Source: Sulfobacillus benefaciens
Lineage (GTDB): Bacteria > Bacillota > Sulfobacillia > Sulfobacillales > Sulfobacillaceae
Reading direction: 5' to 3'
DNA: 64,000 bases
Assembly: GCA_003023695.1 (NCBI GenBank)
Contig: PXYW01000005.1
Coordinates: 63,007 to 127,006 of the forward strand
Below the pieces are notes generated by a model that saw nothing but the letters and a program-made list of their open reading frames with translations, did no database searches and was not told the origin of the DNA. Within the stretch, counting starts at the first letter, position 1; every line of letters begins with the position of its first letter. Below, one piece after another: positions 1 to 7,725 of this stretch. The translations under genes were made by a program, and so were the position numbers.

Positions 1-245
1 CCATCGACAGCAATGCCAAAATAGCTCTGGATATTATAAGCGGCCTGTCTGCTGGTATAATCAAAGATGCCTGTAATCGGGATCCGTGAGCCCATTGGAC
101 CTTGAGGCGGATCCATAAGTTCCAGTATCGTATTATATAATCGTTGAAAGACTTTTACATCCGTTCCCGAAATGGCTGGCGATTGTAACCGAAGAACACG
201 CGATCCAAACGGAACTATCGGCAAATTGTTAGCAAAATTGGCCAA
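1..245 (-). CDS. Peptidoglycan-binding-domain protein, 5' part only (runs off window)
   Basis: I translated the complement by hand. An open frame runs from about 344 to the window edge. The best start is a TTG at 243-245, preceded by an AAGGGAGGG ribosome binding site (complement of 253-261) at about 7 nt spacing; a GTG at 339-341 has no such site. After the opening residues MANFANNLPIVPFGSRVLRL the frame shows the PG_binding_1 pattern: SGTDVKVFQRLYNTIL, then GIFDYTSRQAAYNIQSYFGI and AVDG. In that family these repeats bind peptidoglycan and sit in spore- and cell-wall hydrolases or their accessories. No signal peptide is visible in this start model. The catalytic part, if any, lies outside the window. 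Confidence 0.6.
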   Translation of the reverse strand, partial: MANFANNLPIVPFGSRVLRLQSPAISGTDVKVFQRLYNTILELMDPPQGPMGSRIPITGIFDYTSRQAAYNIQSYFGIAVD

Positions 246-344
246 GTGCAATCCCTCCCTTATTTCCCATAATATGGAGTCTCTAGGAAAAAGTTCATCC
301 AGAAGTTTACCCACTGAAACGGGTCCAACGAATCTACACACTAA

Positions 345-594
345 TCATCCATAAGCTCTTTTGTGTTGGCATCTGGTACCGTCACGACTTTCATCTGTCA
401 ATACAGCCCCAATGGCAGAAGGGAGCAGTTGGAACAGAATAAAAAACCCTAAGAAGCGACATCTTCGTCGGAGACTATTCACGACTGCAAAGGGCACGAG
501 AACATCATCGACGGCCTCCCTGCACGGTTTCCGTCCTAGGGGTTACTGCACCTATCCTATGTGCCCGAAAATCCACAGTTGAGGATCCGCACTC
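345..594. other. Gene-free stretch
   Basis: This stretch separates the leftward peptidoglycan-binding gene from the structured element and gene to its right. The short frame at 361-582 has no ribosome binding site and no recognisable protein features, so I do not call a gene. Promoters for the two divergent genes probably lie here, but I see no clear -35/-10 pair. Confidence 0.4.
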
Positions 595-678
595 AACCCT
601 AATCCGAAAAGGTGGCTCGGTTCCCTGCGGGAAACAGCTCCTGACGAAAGAGGAGACGGGGTTTTAACTTCGAGGGTT
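595..678 (+). ncRNA. Possible structured leader RNA (riboswitch-like)
   Basis: A closing stem AACCCT (595-600) pairs with AGGGTT (673-678). Inside it are further hairpins: GTTCCC/GGGAAC around 620-633 and CTCCT/AGGAG around 638-655. The segments next to the closing stem, AATCCGAAAA on the 5' side and TTTTAACTTCG on the 3' side, resemble the conserved flanks of the ydaO/yuaA (c-di-AMP) aptamer. The middle is shorter and lacks its GGGGTGAATC core, so the class is not established. It lies about 95 nt upstream of the secreted-protein gene at 774. Confidence 0.3.
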
Positions 679-773
679 TCAAAGCATGGCCATGATACCT
701 AGGCTCAAGTCGTGCATAAGCACAAGGTTTTCCCACACACTAGATTTGAAACCACTGCCATAAGGAGGATATT

Positions 774-1454
774 ATGAGTTTCTTGACCACTCTAGTAGCT
801 AGTCTATGGGCAACAATCATACCACTGCACTCTCTTGCAGCTTCCAGAGGATCGATGTTGCCCTCGTACGCTACGGTACAGCATCTTAATCCCGATGTTG
901 CCGACTATAAAAAACTAAGCAATTGGACGCCTGGGATGGGATACCATGAAGGTCACTTGGCACCCTCACTGGTGCTCATGATTAATAATCATGACCAAGT
1001 GGTAGGTATGGAGCAGTCTTTTCCATCCACTTTGCCTTATCAAAGTTGGATGGACCCAAAGACCACGGAATACAATGCGGGAAGAGCCAGTTACAGCCAA
1101 CATCTGATGTTTGTACCCCCGGATCAAATCACGCCAACTATGTCTGCAAGCTTGCCTTCAGATTTAAAGAGTTTTGATCAATTTAAGGCGGTCAACACAA
1201 AAAAAGTCATTCCCTATTTTCAGATAAAAAAATTTAGGCCGGGAGTAGGTTCCGTATGGGGCCCTGACGGGCCCGCCTTGCGGATCATTCTTAGTCGCCA
1301 TGAACGGGTGGTGGGAGGCATCATGGCTGTTCCCGCAAAATATGGATGGAACCCTTGGTATGACCAAAAGGCAGGGTATCCCGTCCAGGATCCCATCCTG
1401 GGGAGTGTCTATACCCAAACTATCTATTTTGTTCCACGAACGACGTTACATTAG
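774..1454 (+). CDS. Secreted protein of unknown function
   Basis: This 226-residue protein starts at an ATG behind a strong TAAGGAGG site (761-768). Residues 1-23 look like a signal peptide: a short N-terminus, then LTTLVASLWATIIPLHSLA, with probable cleavage after LAAS. The mature part has no motif I recognise. It is rich in Pro, Tyr, Trp and Met, and two segments are loosely repeated: the first (residues about 65-115) has LVLMINNHDQVVGMEQSFP followed by a YSQHLMFVPP strand; the second (about 170-222) has LRIILSRHERVVGGIMAVP followed by YTQTIYFVPR. This suggests two copies of one fold. The gene stands alone and ends at a strong inverted repeat. A structured RNA may control it. Confidence 0.65.
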   Translation: MSFLTTLVASLWATIIPLHSLAASRGSMLPSYATVQHLNPDVADYKKLSNWTPGMGYHEGHLAPSLVLMINNHDQVVGMEQSFPSTLPYQSWMDPKTTEYNAGRASYSQHLMFVPPDQITPTMSASLPSDLKSFDQFKAVNTKKVIPYFQIKKFRPGVGSVWGPDGPALRIILSRHERVVGGIMAVPAKYGWNPWYDQKAGYPVQDPILGSVYTQTIYFVPRTTLH

Positions 1455-1467
1455 TAACTCGGATTCT

Positions 1468-1504
1468 CCGGGCAATTTTTGAGTGCATCATAAAAATTGC
1501 CCGG
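1468..1504 (+). terminator. Inverted-repeat terminator after the secreted-protein gene
   Basis: A perfect 13-bp stem, CCGGGCAATTTTT (1468-1480) with AAAAATTGCCCGG (1492-1504), encloses an 11-nt loop. It begins 14 bases after the stop codon. The T-run lies inside the stem, not after it, so efficiency is uncertain. Confidence 0.6.
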
Positions 1505-1542
1505 ACTCTACTTTGCGCCTCCCATAAAGCTCACCCCTATGG

Positions 1543-1573
1543 TGCATAAACTCTTGCCGTAGAGGCCATGTTA
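1543..1573 (+). promoter_or_regulatory. Sigma-G-like promoter for the first germinant receptor operon
   Basis: TGCATA (1543-1548) and CATGTTA (1567-1573) are 18 nt apart. This fits the forespore sigma-G pattern (TGNATA, 17-18 nt, CATNNTA), the sigma factor that drives gerA operons in Bacillus. It lies 65 nt upstream of the gerA start. The assignment is by eye. Confidence 0.45.
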
Positions 1574-1638
1574 TAGACAGTGTTAAACGGTTTGACTTCT
1601 TACTGAGAAACAGAGCGCCGAAGGAGGGGGATGGCGTC

Positions 1639-3456
1639 ATGTGGCCATTTTCCAACCAAGCACGCCATCATACGTCACATCTCGACAAGCGTGGAGACAA
1701 AAAATTAGAAATCAGGAATCATCTACAAAGACCATCTAGGACGCATCGAAGCCCGTCAACGCAATTGATAGAAACGCTTCAGACTGCCCAGCAGGAGCTC
1801 GAATATCTCCAAAATATTGATGTGATAGCCGTGAAGGATTTAATTACCGAGTGTAAAACTTTTCAAAAAACCCTAAGTACCTTCATAAACCCACTTCATG
1901 GCACTGATGTTCAGTCTTTGGATGTGTATAACGGCAATATCGAGGATGCCTATACCCGACTAAAAAACACGGTGGGCCAATACCCCGATATCAACATTCG
2001 TCGGTTCTATTTTGGACGCGTCCATCCCACTCCGGCACTTCTCGCGTTCGAAAATGGCCTGGCGAGCAACCAGATGGTCGACCAAGACATCCTGAGACTC
2101 ATGCAGCGTTTTGAGGATACGGAACGGCTTAGCATGGAAGATCCAGTCATTCATCAGTGTGTTCATGATATGGTTGCCGCCGTGGGTCATATTACGGTTG
2201 AAAAGCAGTGGTCGCAGTTGCTTATTGATCTTATGGGCGGTAATACGTTGGTTTTCATTGAGGGCGCGAGCGAAGTACTGGTAATGGATACCGTAAGTTA
2301 CCCGGCTAGAGCAATTGAACGGGCAGAAACTGAACGATCTGTCACAGGGCCCCAAGAAGCATTTAATGAAGTAGGATTAACACAAATGAATTTGATACGT
2401 CGCCGTATCAAAAGTCCTCGGCTGCACTTTGACCTGATCACAACCGGGGACTTGACCCAAACGATGGTGCTTGTAGCACACATTGAAGGGATCACTAATC
2501 CAGCAATAGTACTGGCCGTTAAACGCCGCCTCACTACGTTAAAAATCTCTGGACTGCAATATTCTCATGCCCTAGAACCCTTTTTAACGGACCAACGCTC
2601 CTTATTCCCACAAGTACGTTCCACCGAACGCGTCGATATCATCGTCCGCGATCTGCTTCAAGGCAAAGTAGCAATTCTCGTGGACAACGACCCATTTGTC
2701 CTAGCAGTACCCGCTACATTTATGGATTTCTACCAAACCTCCGACGACTATACGGCAAGTTTTTGGACGGGTAGCATGGAGAGGATGGTACGCCTCTTCG
2801 GATTATTTGTGGGTCTATTACTTCCGCCTTTATATATCGCGTTCGTGACGGTGAATCCTGAACTTCTCCCGTTGAAATTCGTTATGAGTATCGCGGGATC
2901 CCGGCTGGATATTCCATTCCCCCCCCTTTTGGAGGTTCTCATTATGTGGGTGATTATCGAAGTTTTGCGAGAGGCGGCTATTCGCTTGCCTAAAGCCTTA
3001 TCAAACACGCTGGGCACCGTTGGAGCCATTGTGGTTGGCACGGCCATCGTTAAGGCCGGCCTTGTCGACAATCTCATGATTATTATCATTACACTCACCG
3101 CGTTAGGCCTCTTTACTTCGCCAGAATACGTGATGGCGACGCCCTGGCGCATTCTATTTTGGATTTTGGTCTTCTCGTCGTATCTATTTGGACTGTATGG
3201 CATTGTCGTAGCCTTAATGATGATTCTAGCCTATTTGGCGCGAATGGAAAACTTCGGCGTACCTTATCTTTCGCCCTTCGGACCCATTCGATGGCGGGAT
3301 TTGAAAGACAGTTGGGTCAAATGGCCAGAGACCGCCCTTAAGAATAGGCCTAGCGCACTACGCACCATCCATCCTCGACAAATCGCCAATGCACCCCATC
3401 CGAGTAGGGCTCTGCATCTGCACCGAGTGCAAAAGGAGCGAAGATCTTACGAGTAG
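1639..3456 (+). CDS. gerA: Spore germination protein GerA family, A subunit (first operon)
   Basis: This 605-residue protein is the A subunit of a Ger-type germinant receptor in the spore inner membrane. It starts at an ATG behind AAGGAGG. The N-terminal soluble half contains family blocks such as IKDLITE-like KDLITECK and the VRSTERVDIIVRDLLQGKVA segment. The C-terminal half (from about residue 380) has hydrophobic segments including LFGLFVGLLLPPLYIAFV, a short loop with FPPLLEVLIMWVIIEVLREA, and GTVGAIVVGTAIVKAGL. It is about 65-70% identical by eye to the second A subunit at 45085. The C gene follows with overlap, then the B gene, giving the order A-C-B. Confidence 0.93.
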   Translation: MWPFSNQARHHTSHLDKRGDKKLEIRNHLQRPSRTHRSPSTQLIETLQTAQQELEYLQNIDVIAVKDLITECKTFQKTLSTFINPLHGTDVQSLDVYNGNIEDAYTRLKNTVGQYPDINIRRFYFGRVHPTPALLAFENGLASNQMVDQDILRLMQRFEDTERLSMEDPVIHQCVHDMVAAVGHITVEKQWSQLLIDLMGGNTLVFIEGASEVLVMDTVSYPARAIERAETERSVTGPQEAFNEVGLTQMNLIRRRIKSPRLHFDLITTGDLTQTMVLVAHIEGITNPAIVLAVKRRLTTLKISGLQYSHALEPFLTDQRSLFPQVRSTERVDIIVRDLLQGKVAILVDNDPFVLAVPATFMDFYQTSDDYTASFWTGSMERMVRLFGLFVGLLLPPLYIAFVTVNPELLPLKFVMSIAGSRLDIPFPPLLEVLIMWVIIEVLREAAIRLPKALSNTLGTVGAIVVGTAIVKAGLVDNLMIIIITLTALGLFTSPEYVMATPWRILFWILVFSSYLFGLYGIVVALMMILAYLARMENFGVPYLSPFGPIRWRDLKDSWVKWPETALKNRPSALRTIHPRQIANAPHPSRALHLHRVQKERRSYE

Positions 3457-4576
3457 CAGTATCTGGAGAAAACTATTCAGAACCGTATTGCTAGCATGGC
3501 TTCTTGTAGGGCTTTCCGGTTGCTGGGGAAATGGCCCAGTCGATGAACGCACCCTAGTGTTTACACTCGGGCTGCAAGAAGGAAGCAAGAAGGAGCCTTT
3601 AAGCATGATTGTCCAGTATCCCACGTCGTCGGCATTGCTCGATTACGCTGACCATAAGCCTGTATCAAACTCTGGAAAACCAGTCGAAGACATAGTCGTC
3701 GCAGGATCTGGCATAACCCAATGCTTCTCGCGAGCTCAGTCTAAAATCGCCAAGGATCTATACTTAGGCCAAATTCAACTGGTCGACCTCTCCACTCACA
3801 TGACCCCACCCACCTTGTTGCGTGCCTTAGTGTCTCTCAATCGAATTGGAACTATGGATTTGACACCATTTATCTTTGTCAGCGGTTCACCGCTCCCCGA
3901 TGTGATGGATACCCCAGGAAATGGGGCACAGTTCCCGACTCTTTATTATGTAACTCAGGAAACCTGTGTTGACTGTCAGCCAGTAAATCTGTCGATTCAC
4001 TTATGGCAGTTTTCCAGCGATGCCTTAACTCCGGGAGTGGATCCCCATCTACCCTACGTAACGGTGGAACCCAACAAAAATGTCACCGTCAATCGGATAG
4101 CATTGTACCGTCACCTTCAGTTCATCGTGGCCCTTAACCCCCAGCAAACTGCAGATTATGGTCTCTTAAAAGGTTTGGCACAAAAACTTACCTTGGCGGT
4201 TCCCTATGATCATGCCACTGTACGCGATATTCACGGATACTCGCGTCTTTCAACGCACCTCAAAGGCGGTCAAATCCAAGCACGTTTTCATATTGTTTTG
4301 CAAGGCACCCTTGCGAACTTGCGCTCCATTACTGACACGACTACGGATAATGCCATCATTGCGCGTGAGTCATCAGAAATTTTGTCACGTCAATGTCTCG
4401 CCGTGCTGACATTCACCCAACAACACGATATAGATCCTTGGGGGATTGGACGCATGCTAAATTGGCAACATCCTGATGCTTTTGCTCGGTACCCACATTG
4501 GCACCACGAGTACCCCCGAGTAGAAATGGTGGTCCATGTACAGATGCAACTGCACAAACTCGGCGATTTAAAATAA
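3389..4576 (+). CDS. gerC: Spore germination lipoprotein GerC (first operon)
   Basis: This is the C subunit of the Ger receptor, a lipoprotein anchored by the lipobox LVGLSGC (Cys at about residue 45 of this frame), followed by WGNGPVDER as in GerAC proteins. The C-terminal GerAC domain includes DPWGIGRMLNWQHPD. The start is unclear. The only ATG is at 3389, inside gerA, without a ribosome binding site. An AAAAGGAG site at 3431-3438 points instead to codon CTT at 3446-3448, exactly where the second operon's gerC has ATG. Either CTT initiates, the upstream ATG is used by coupling, or expression is weakened. The reading frame is otherwise intact. Confidence 0.9.
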   Translation: MHPIRVGLCICTECKRSEDLTSSSIWRKLFRTVLLAWLLVGLSGCWGNGPVDERTLVFTLGLQEGSKKEPLSMIVQYPTSSALLDYADHKPVSNSGKPVEDIVVAGSGITQCFSRAQSKIAKDLYLGQIQLVDLSTHMTPPTLLRALVSLNRIGTMDLTPFIFVSGSPLPDVMDTPGNGAQFPTLYYVTQETCVDCQPVNLSIHLWQFSSDALTPGVDPHLPYVTVEPNKNVTVNRIALYRHLQFIVALNPQQTADYGLLKGLAQKLTLAVPYDHATVRDIHGYSRLSTHLKGGQIQARFHIVLQGTLANLRSITDTTTDNAIIARESSEILSRQCLAVLTFTQQHDIDPWGIGRMLNWQHPDAFARYPHWHHEYPRVEMVVHVQMQLHKLGDLK

Positions 4577-4589
4577 GGGAGTGTAGTCT

Positions 4590-5753
4590 ATGTTGAACAA
4601 AGAACTGGGCATTAGCGAATTATCCGGTATCCAGTTTGGCACCATTGTTACTGCTGGCTATTTGGCGCTGGGTATCTTTTACTTCCCTCGGGAATTGGTT
4701 AGCACCGCTGGACGAGGCGGTATCTGGGCGCTATGGATTGATGGCCTGGTCACTTTTTTATCTATGAAATTGAACTTCGCGATGTCAAGGTTGGCGCCGA
4801 GTCAAACTTTTGTTCAGTTCGTCGGCGATCTGGTATCCACACCAGTGGCCTTAGTGCTGGATTTGTTTAGGGTTGTGTATCATCTGGGTCTCGCCGTACT
4901 TATTACTGTTCTCTTCACTTCATTTATGGGCAATGATTTTCTTCCGGGGACACCAACCTGGGCTCTTGCCGGTATCGCGATTGTCGGTGCCGTATACATA
5001 GCCTCTTTCGGTACCACAGCATTAGCAAGACTGCTTCAAGTGGGATATATTCCGATGATGCTCATTAACCTGTTATCGTTAGGGCTCACCATTACCCTCA
5101 TAAAGTATCCCCTCTTGTTATTGCCCCCTCTTACCATCCGACCAATTCCTATTTTCGAGGCCGCCTATCGAGAATTCTTCATATTTATCGGGTTCGAAGT
5201 CAGCATTACTTTATATCCATTTGTTAAACCTCGTGATCGGAACCGAGCAGAACTTTACGCAACAGGAGGACTCGGTTTAGTGCTTTTCAGTTTGACGTTC
5301 ATGTATGAAACCTGTATCGCAGCCTTCGGCCCTAGTTATATTACCTATATGCGTTGGCCTACCGTCACGCTACTACGGGCCGTTGAGGTTTCGGGGTTTT
5401 TTGTGGAGAAATGGGGAAGTTTGGTCATTACTCTTTGGACTGTCGCGGTTCTGGGGTTTTTAGCAGTGCGTCTATGGTGCGTGGTCCACGACATCGCAGC
5501 CTTGCACTTTGTTCATTCTATCAAACACTATCGCTATATCTTGTTGCCCACGGCGGTGGCGGTCTATGTTTTGGGACTATCCATACCTAACGCAGCCATA
5601 ACAAATGATTTAACCGAGAAACTGTTCATACCCGCAGGCGTGATTCAGCTTGTTGTCATTCCGGTTTTTGTGCTAATCATAGGTCGCTTGAGACCCACTA
5701 CGGTTGCTAAACTGCGCAAACGGACGACCAGAACTTCCACGCATTCTTCATAA
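4590..5753 (+). CDS. gerB: Spore germination permease GerB (first operon)
   Basis: This 387-residue integral membrane protein belongs to the GerAB family (APC superfamily), the B subunit that forms the transporter-like germinant sensor. It begins 13 nt after gerC behind an AAGGGAG site. About ten hydrophobic segments are visible, starting with IVTAGYLALGIFYFPRELVS, the usual first GerAB helix. The conserved segment with FIFIGFEVSITLYPFVKP lies near residues 195-212. It ends with a basic, Thr/Arg-rich tail. It matches the paralogue at 48019 along its whole length. Confidence 0.92.
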   Translation: MLNKELGISELSGIQFGTIVTAGYLALGIFYFPRELVSTAGRGGIWALWIDGLVTFLSMKLNFAMSRLAPSQTFVQFVGDLVSTPVALVLDLFRVVYHLGLAVLITVLFTSFMGNDFLPGTPTWALAGIAIVGAVYIASFGTTALARLLQVGYIPMMLINLLSLGLTITLIKYPLLLLPPLTIRPIPIFEAAYREFFIFIGFEVSITLYPFVKPRDRNRAELYATGGLGLVLFSLTFMYETCIAAFGPSYITYMRWPTVTLLRAVEVSGFFVEKWGSLVITLWTVAVLGFLAVRLWCVVHDIAALHFVHSIKHYRYILLPTAVAVYVLGLSIPNAAITNDLTEKLFIPAGVIQLVVIPVFVLIIGRLRPTTVAKLRKRTTRTSTHSS

Positions 5754-5838
5754 CTCTCTCAACCTCATCAGATGATGGGGTCAGTCGCTAACTGAGTGAG
5801 AGTGGTCTCAATGGGACATACTAGGCCTTGGAAAGGTC

Positions 5839-6084
5839 GTGATGTGTTCGATGGATCGGTCGCATTTTCTTGAAAAAAATGTTGGATGGGTCGATCGTGT
5901 TGTCCGTATTGTCATTGTTGCGGTGCTTTGGATATGGCCGCTCAACACGAGTTTTAGCCCATTTACCACGGTGGTGATGGCGGCCATCGGGGGTATCTTA
6001 TTTTCGACGGTGATCACCCAATATTGCCCCCTGTGGGACATGCTAGGAGTGTCCACCATCAAAGGCCATCTTAAGTCCAAGTAA
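5839..6084 (+). CDS. Small DUF2892 (YgaP-like) membrane protein
   Basis: This 81-residue protein shows the DUF2892 pattern: EKNVGWVDRVVRIVIVAVLW, a first helix, a short loop, a glycine-rich second helix (VVMAAIGGILFSTVITQYCP) and a PLWDMLGVST tail. In other bacteria this domain occurs alone or fused to rhodanese in YgaP. A GTG (5839) is followed by ATGs at 5842 and 5851, and GAAAGG precedes them, so the exact start is uncertain. It is a single gene between gerB and the aquaporin. Confidence 0.75.
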   Translation: MMCSMDRSHFLEKNVGWVDRVVRIVIVAVLWIWPLNTSFSPFTTVVMAAIGGILFSTVITQYCPLWDMLGVSTIKGHLKSK

Positions 6085-6208
6085 AGCGGCTCCCTCGTTT
6101 GCACCCCCTTAGCACAATTCAAGTCACCATGCTCATGATAGGATATGGTAAACGCAGCCGCAATGCATCAACCCCCAACTTCTTACGTGGCAGCAAAGGA
6201 GGATTTTG

Positions 6209-7003
6209 ATGACACATTGGCTTAGGCTGGTAATCTCGGAGTTTATTGGCACCGCTCTACTCATTGCCGTAGGGTGTTCTTTTGTCGTCGTGGATTTCGC
6301 ACCGGGCAGTCCCATTGTGCACACGATTATGAATCCGGGTTTGCGGCGCGCCATCACCGGATTTTTGTTTGGGACCACAGGAGGATTAATCGCTTTGTCA
6401 AAAGTGGGAAAAGAAAGCGGGGCCCACATCAATCCCATTGTGACTTTGGCATTTTGGATGCAACGGAAAATTTCGGGCAAACTCGCGTTACTTTATGCGC
6501 TAGGCCAATGCGCTGGAGCCATTGTCGGAGCCTATGCACTAAGCCTATGGGGACTTTGGGCTCACAGTACCCATTTTGCCGCCACCATTCCCGGGCCTTC
6601 AGGAAATATTGTGGCGGCCATCGGCGAGACTCTAGCCAGTTTTTGCCTTATTGTGGGATTGTTTCTATTTTTAGGTCACCCTAAACTCCGCCGGTTTACT
6701 CCAGCATTGTTTGCCCCGTTATACGCAGTCATGGTGTATCTCGAAGCCCCACTTTCAGGAACCAGCACCAATCCGGCACGCAGTCTAGGGCCAGAGGTCG
6801 TATCCCATCTTTGGGTCGGGTGGTGGGTTTATTGGGTGGGCCCGACACTGGGAAGCCTCATGGGCGTCATTTTAATGGCATGGTTTATGCCATTAATTCA
6901 TTGGGAAGTACGCGTTGCCAAATTGTATTATTTCCAGCATGATCCCTACGGAGTTTTTCATCGATCCGCCAAGTCACCTCGGCAACACTCCACCGGTGCT
7001 TGA
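6209..7003 (+). CDS. MIP-family aquaporin/glycerol channel
   Basis: This channel protein of about 264 residues moves water or small neutral solutes across the membrane. I chose the ATG at 6209 over the TTG at 6206 because an AAAGGAGG site (6195-6202) sits 6 nt upstream. Family hallmarks are the two half-helix loops. The first reads SGAHINPIVT, with NPI instead of NPA. The second reads STNPARSLGPEV with the selectivity arginine. Six hydrophobic segments are present, plus a C-terminal hydrophilic tail ending in a Ser/Arg/Gln-rich stretch. The NPI variant may change the pore. The substrate cannot be told from sequence. Confidence 0.88.
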   Translation: MTHWLRLVISEFIGTALLIAVGCSFVVVDFAPGSPIVHTIMNPGLRRAITGFLFGTTGGLIALSKVGKESGAHINPIVTLAFWMQRKISGKLALLYALGQCAGAIVGAYALSLWGLWAHSTHFAATIPGPSGNIVAAIGETLASFCLIVGLFLFLGHPKLRRFTPALFAPLYAVMVYLEAPLSGTSTNPARSLGPEVVSHLWVGWWVYWVGPTLGSLMGVILMAWFMPLIHWEVRVAKLYYFQHDPYGVFHRSAKSPRQHSTGA

Positions 7004-7031
7004 CGCTGTAATGACCTATTTGGACGTAATT

Positions 7032-7370
7032 TTAACGATCTAATAACGACAATACGGTGAGATCCTCCGCAGCAAAGTGCTCCCGCAACTGTTGGCAAAA
7101 TATCTTCCAGTCGGCAGGATTTTGGCAGGCATGGTCAAACTGCTGACGCAAATTTTGATGTTGATATTTTAGCTCCAACACGGCCGTCCCTCCCGTCCAT
7201 CCCGAGGACTGAGCCAGTGGATAGACTTCGTTTTCTTCCATAGCAAACTGCTCAACCAAATCTTCGACAAAGGCCTGATTGACGCCATGCGATACCCCAG
7301 GCCCTGTGGTGTCCAGACGCGCCAACAACTGATTTTGTGCAAGTCGTATGGTTTGTGCCATATTCGTCAT
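7032..7370 (-). CDS. Hemerythrin-like (HHE-type) small protein
   Basis: The protein has about 112 residues when started at the ATG at 7368-7370, which has GAGG just upstream; the frame stays open further upstream without a good start signal. The mainly helical sequence carries an EENEVYPL block, a YQHQNLRQQFDHA block and a LREHFAAEDLTVLS end. These resemble helices of hemerythrin/HHE metal-binding proteins, but the usual full His set is incomplete, so metal binding is uncertain. The gene faces the rightward DUF2508 gene, which starts about 100 nt away. Confidence 0.5.
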   Translation of the reverse strand: MTNMAQTIRLAQNQLLARLDTTGPGVSHGVNQAFVEDLVEQFAMEENEVYPLAQSSGWTGGTAVLELKYQHQNLRQQFDHACQNPADWKIFCQQLREHFAAEDLTVLSLLDR

Positions 7371-7473
7371 GTGTCCTCGCCTCTTTTCTCTCTTAAAGAC
7401 TACTGCTTTTGTGATGAAATTGTAAGTCTCATACCAAGGAGCAGGGCATACGTTATAGGGGAGGGAGAGACCA

Positions 7474-7725
7474 ATGGAATACAAAGAAGCACTTCGTCAA
7501 GCCATCCGCGAATGGCAAAACGCCGAAGCGGCATTTCTTCAGTCAGACCCTGAATACTGCGATTACCACATTTACCAGTTGCATGCCGCAGAGGAAAAGG
7601 TGCGTCTAATCTTAAGACAAGCACGCGCCGCATTTGGGTTGTCGTCGGGAATTGAATCCAGTCTCCCCTTTCGTTGGCAACGTGCACTCCAGGAGCCTCA
7701 AACTGGGGACACTGGGGCTGTATAA
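7474..7725 (+). CDS. DUF2508 (YaaL-like) small protein
   Basis: This 83-residue protein starts at an ATG behind GGGAGGGAG. It carries the DUF2508 pattern: REWQNAEAAFLQSDPEYCDY followed by an amphipathic helix with LHAAEEKVRLILRQAR. The family is small and helical; its Bacillus member YaaL has no assigned function. The gene stands alone. Its last 28 nt overlap the 3' end of the convergent asparagine synthase gene. Confidence 0.7.
   Translation: MEYKEALRQAIREWQNAEAAFLQSDPEYCDYHIYQLHAAEEKVRLILRQARAAFGLSSGIESSLPFRWQRALQEPQTGDTGAV

Noticed and set aside
361..582. 73-codon plus-strand frame
   Set aside because: No ribosome binding site, low-complexity basic composition, no recognisable motif.
2748..3203. 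Long antisense frame within the first gerA
   Set aside because: It mirrors the membrane domain of gerA, the usual cause of long antisense frames.
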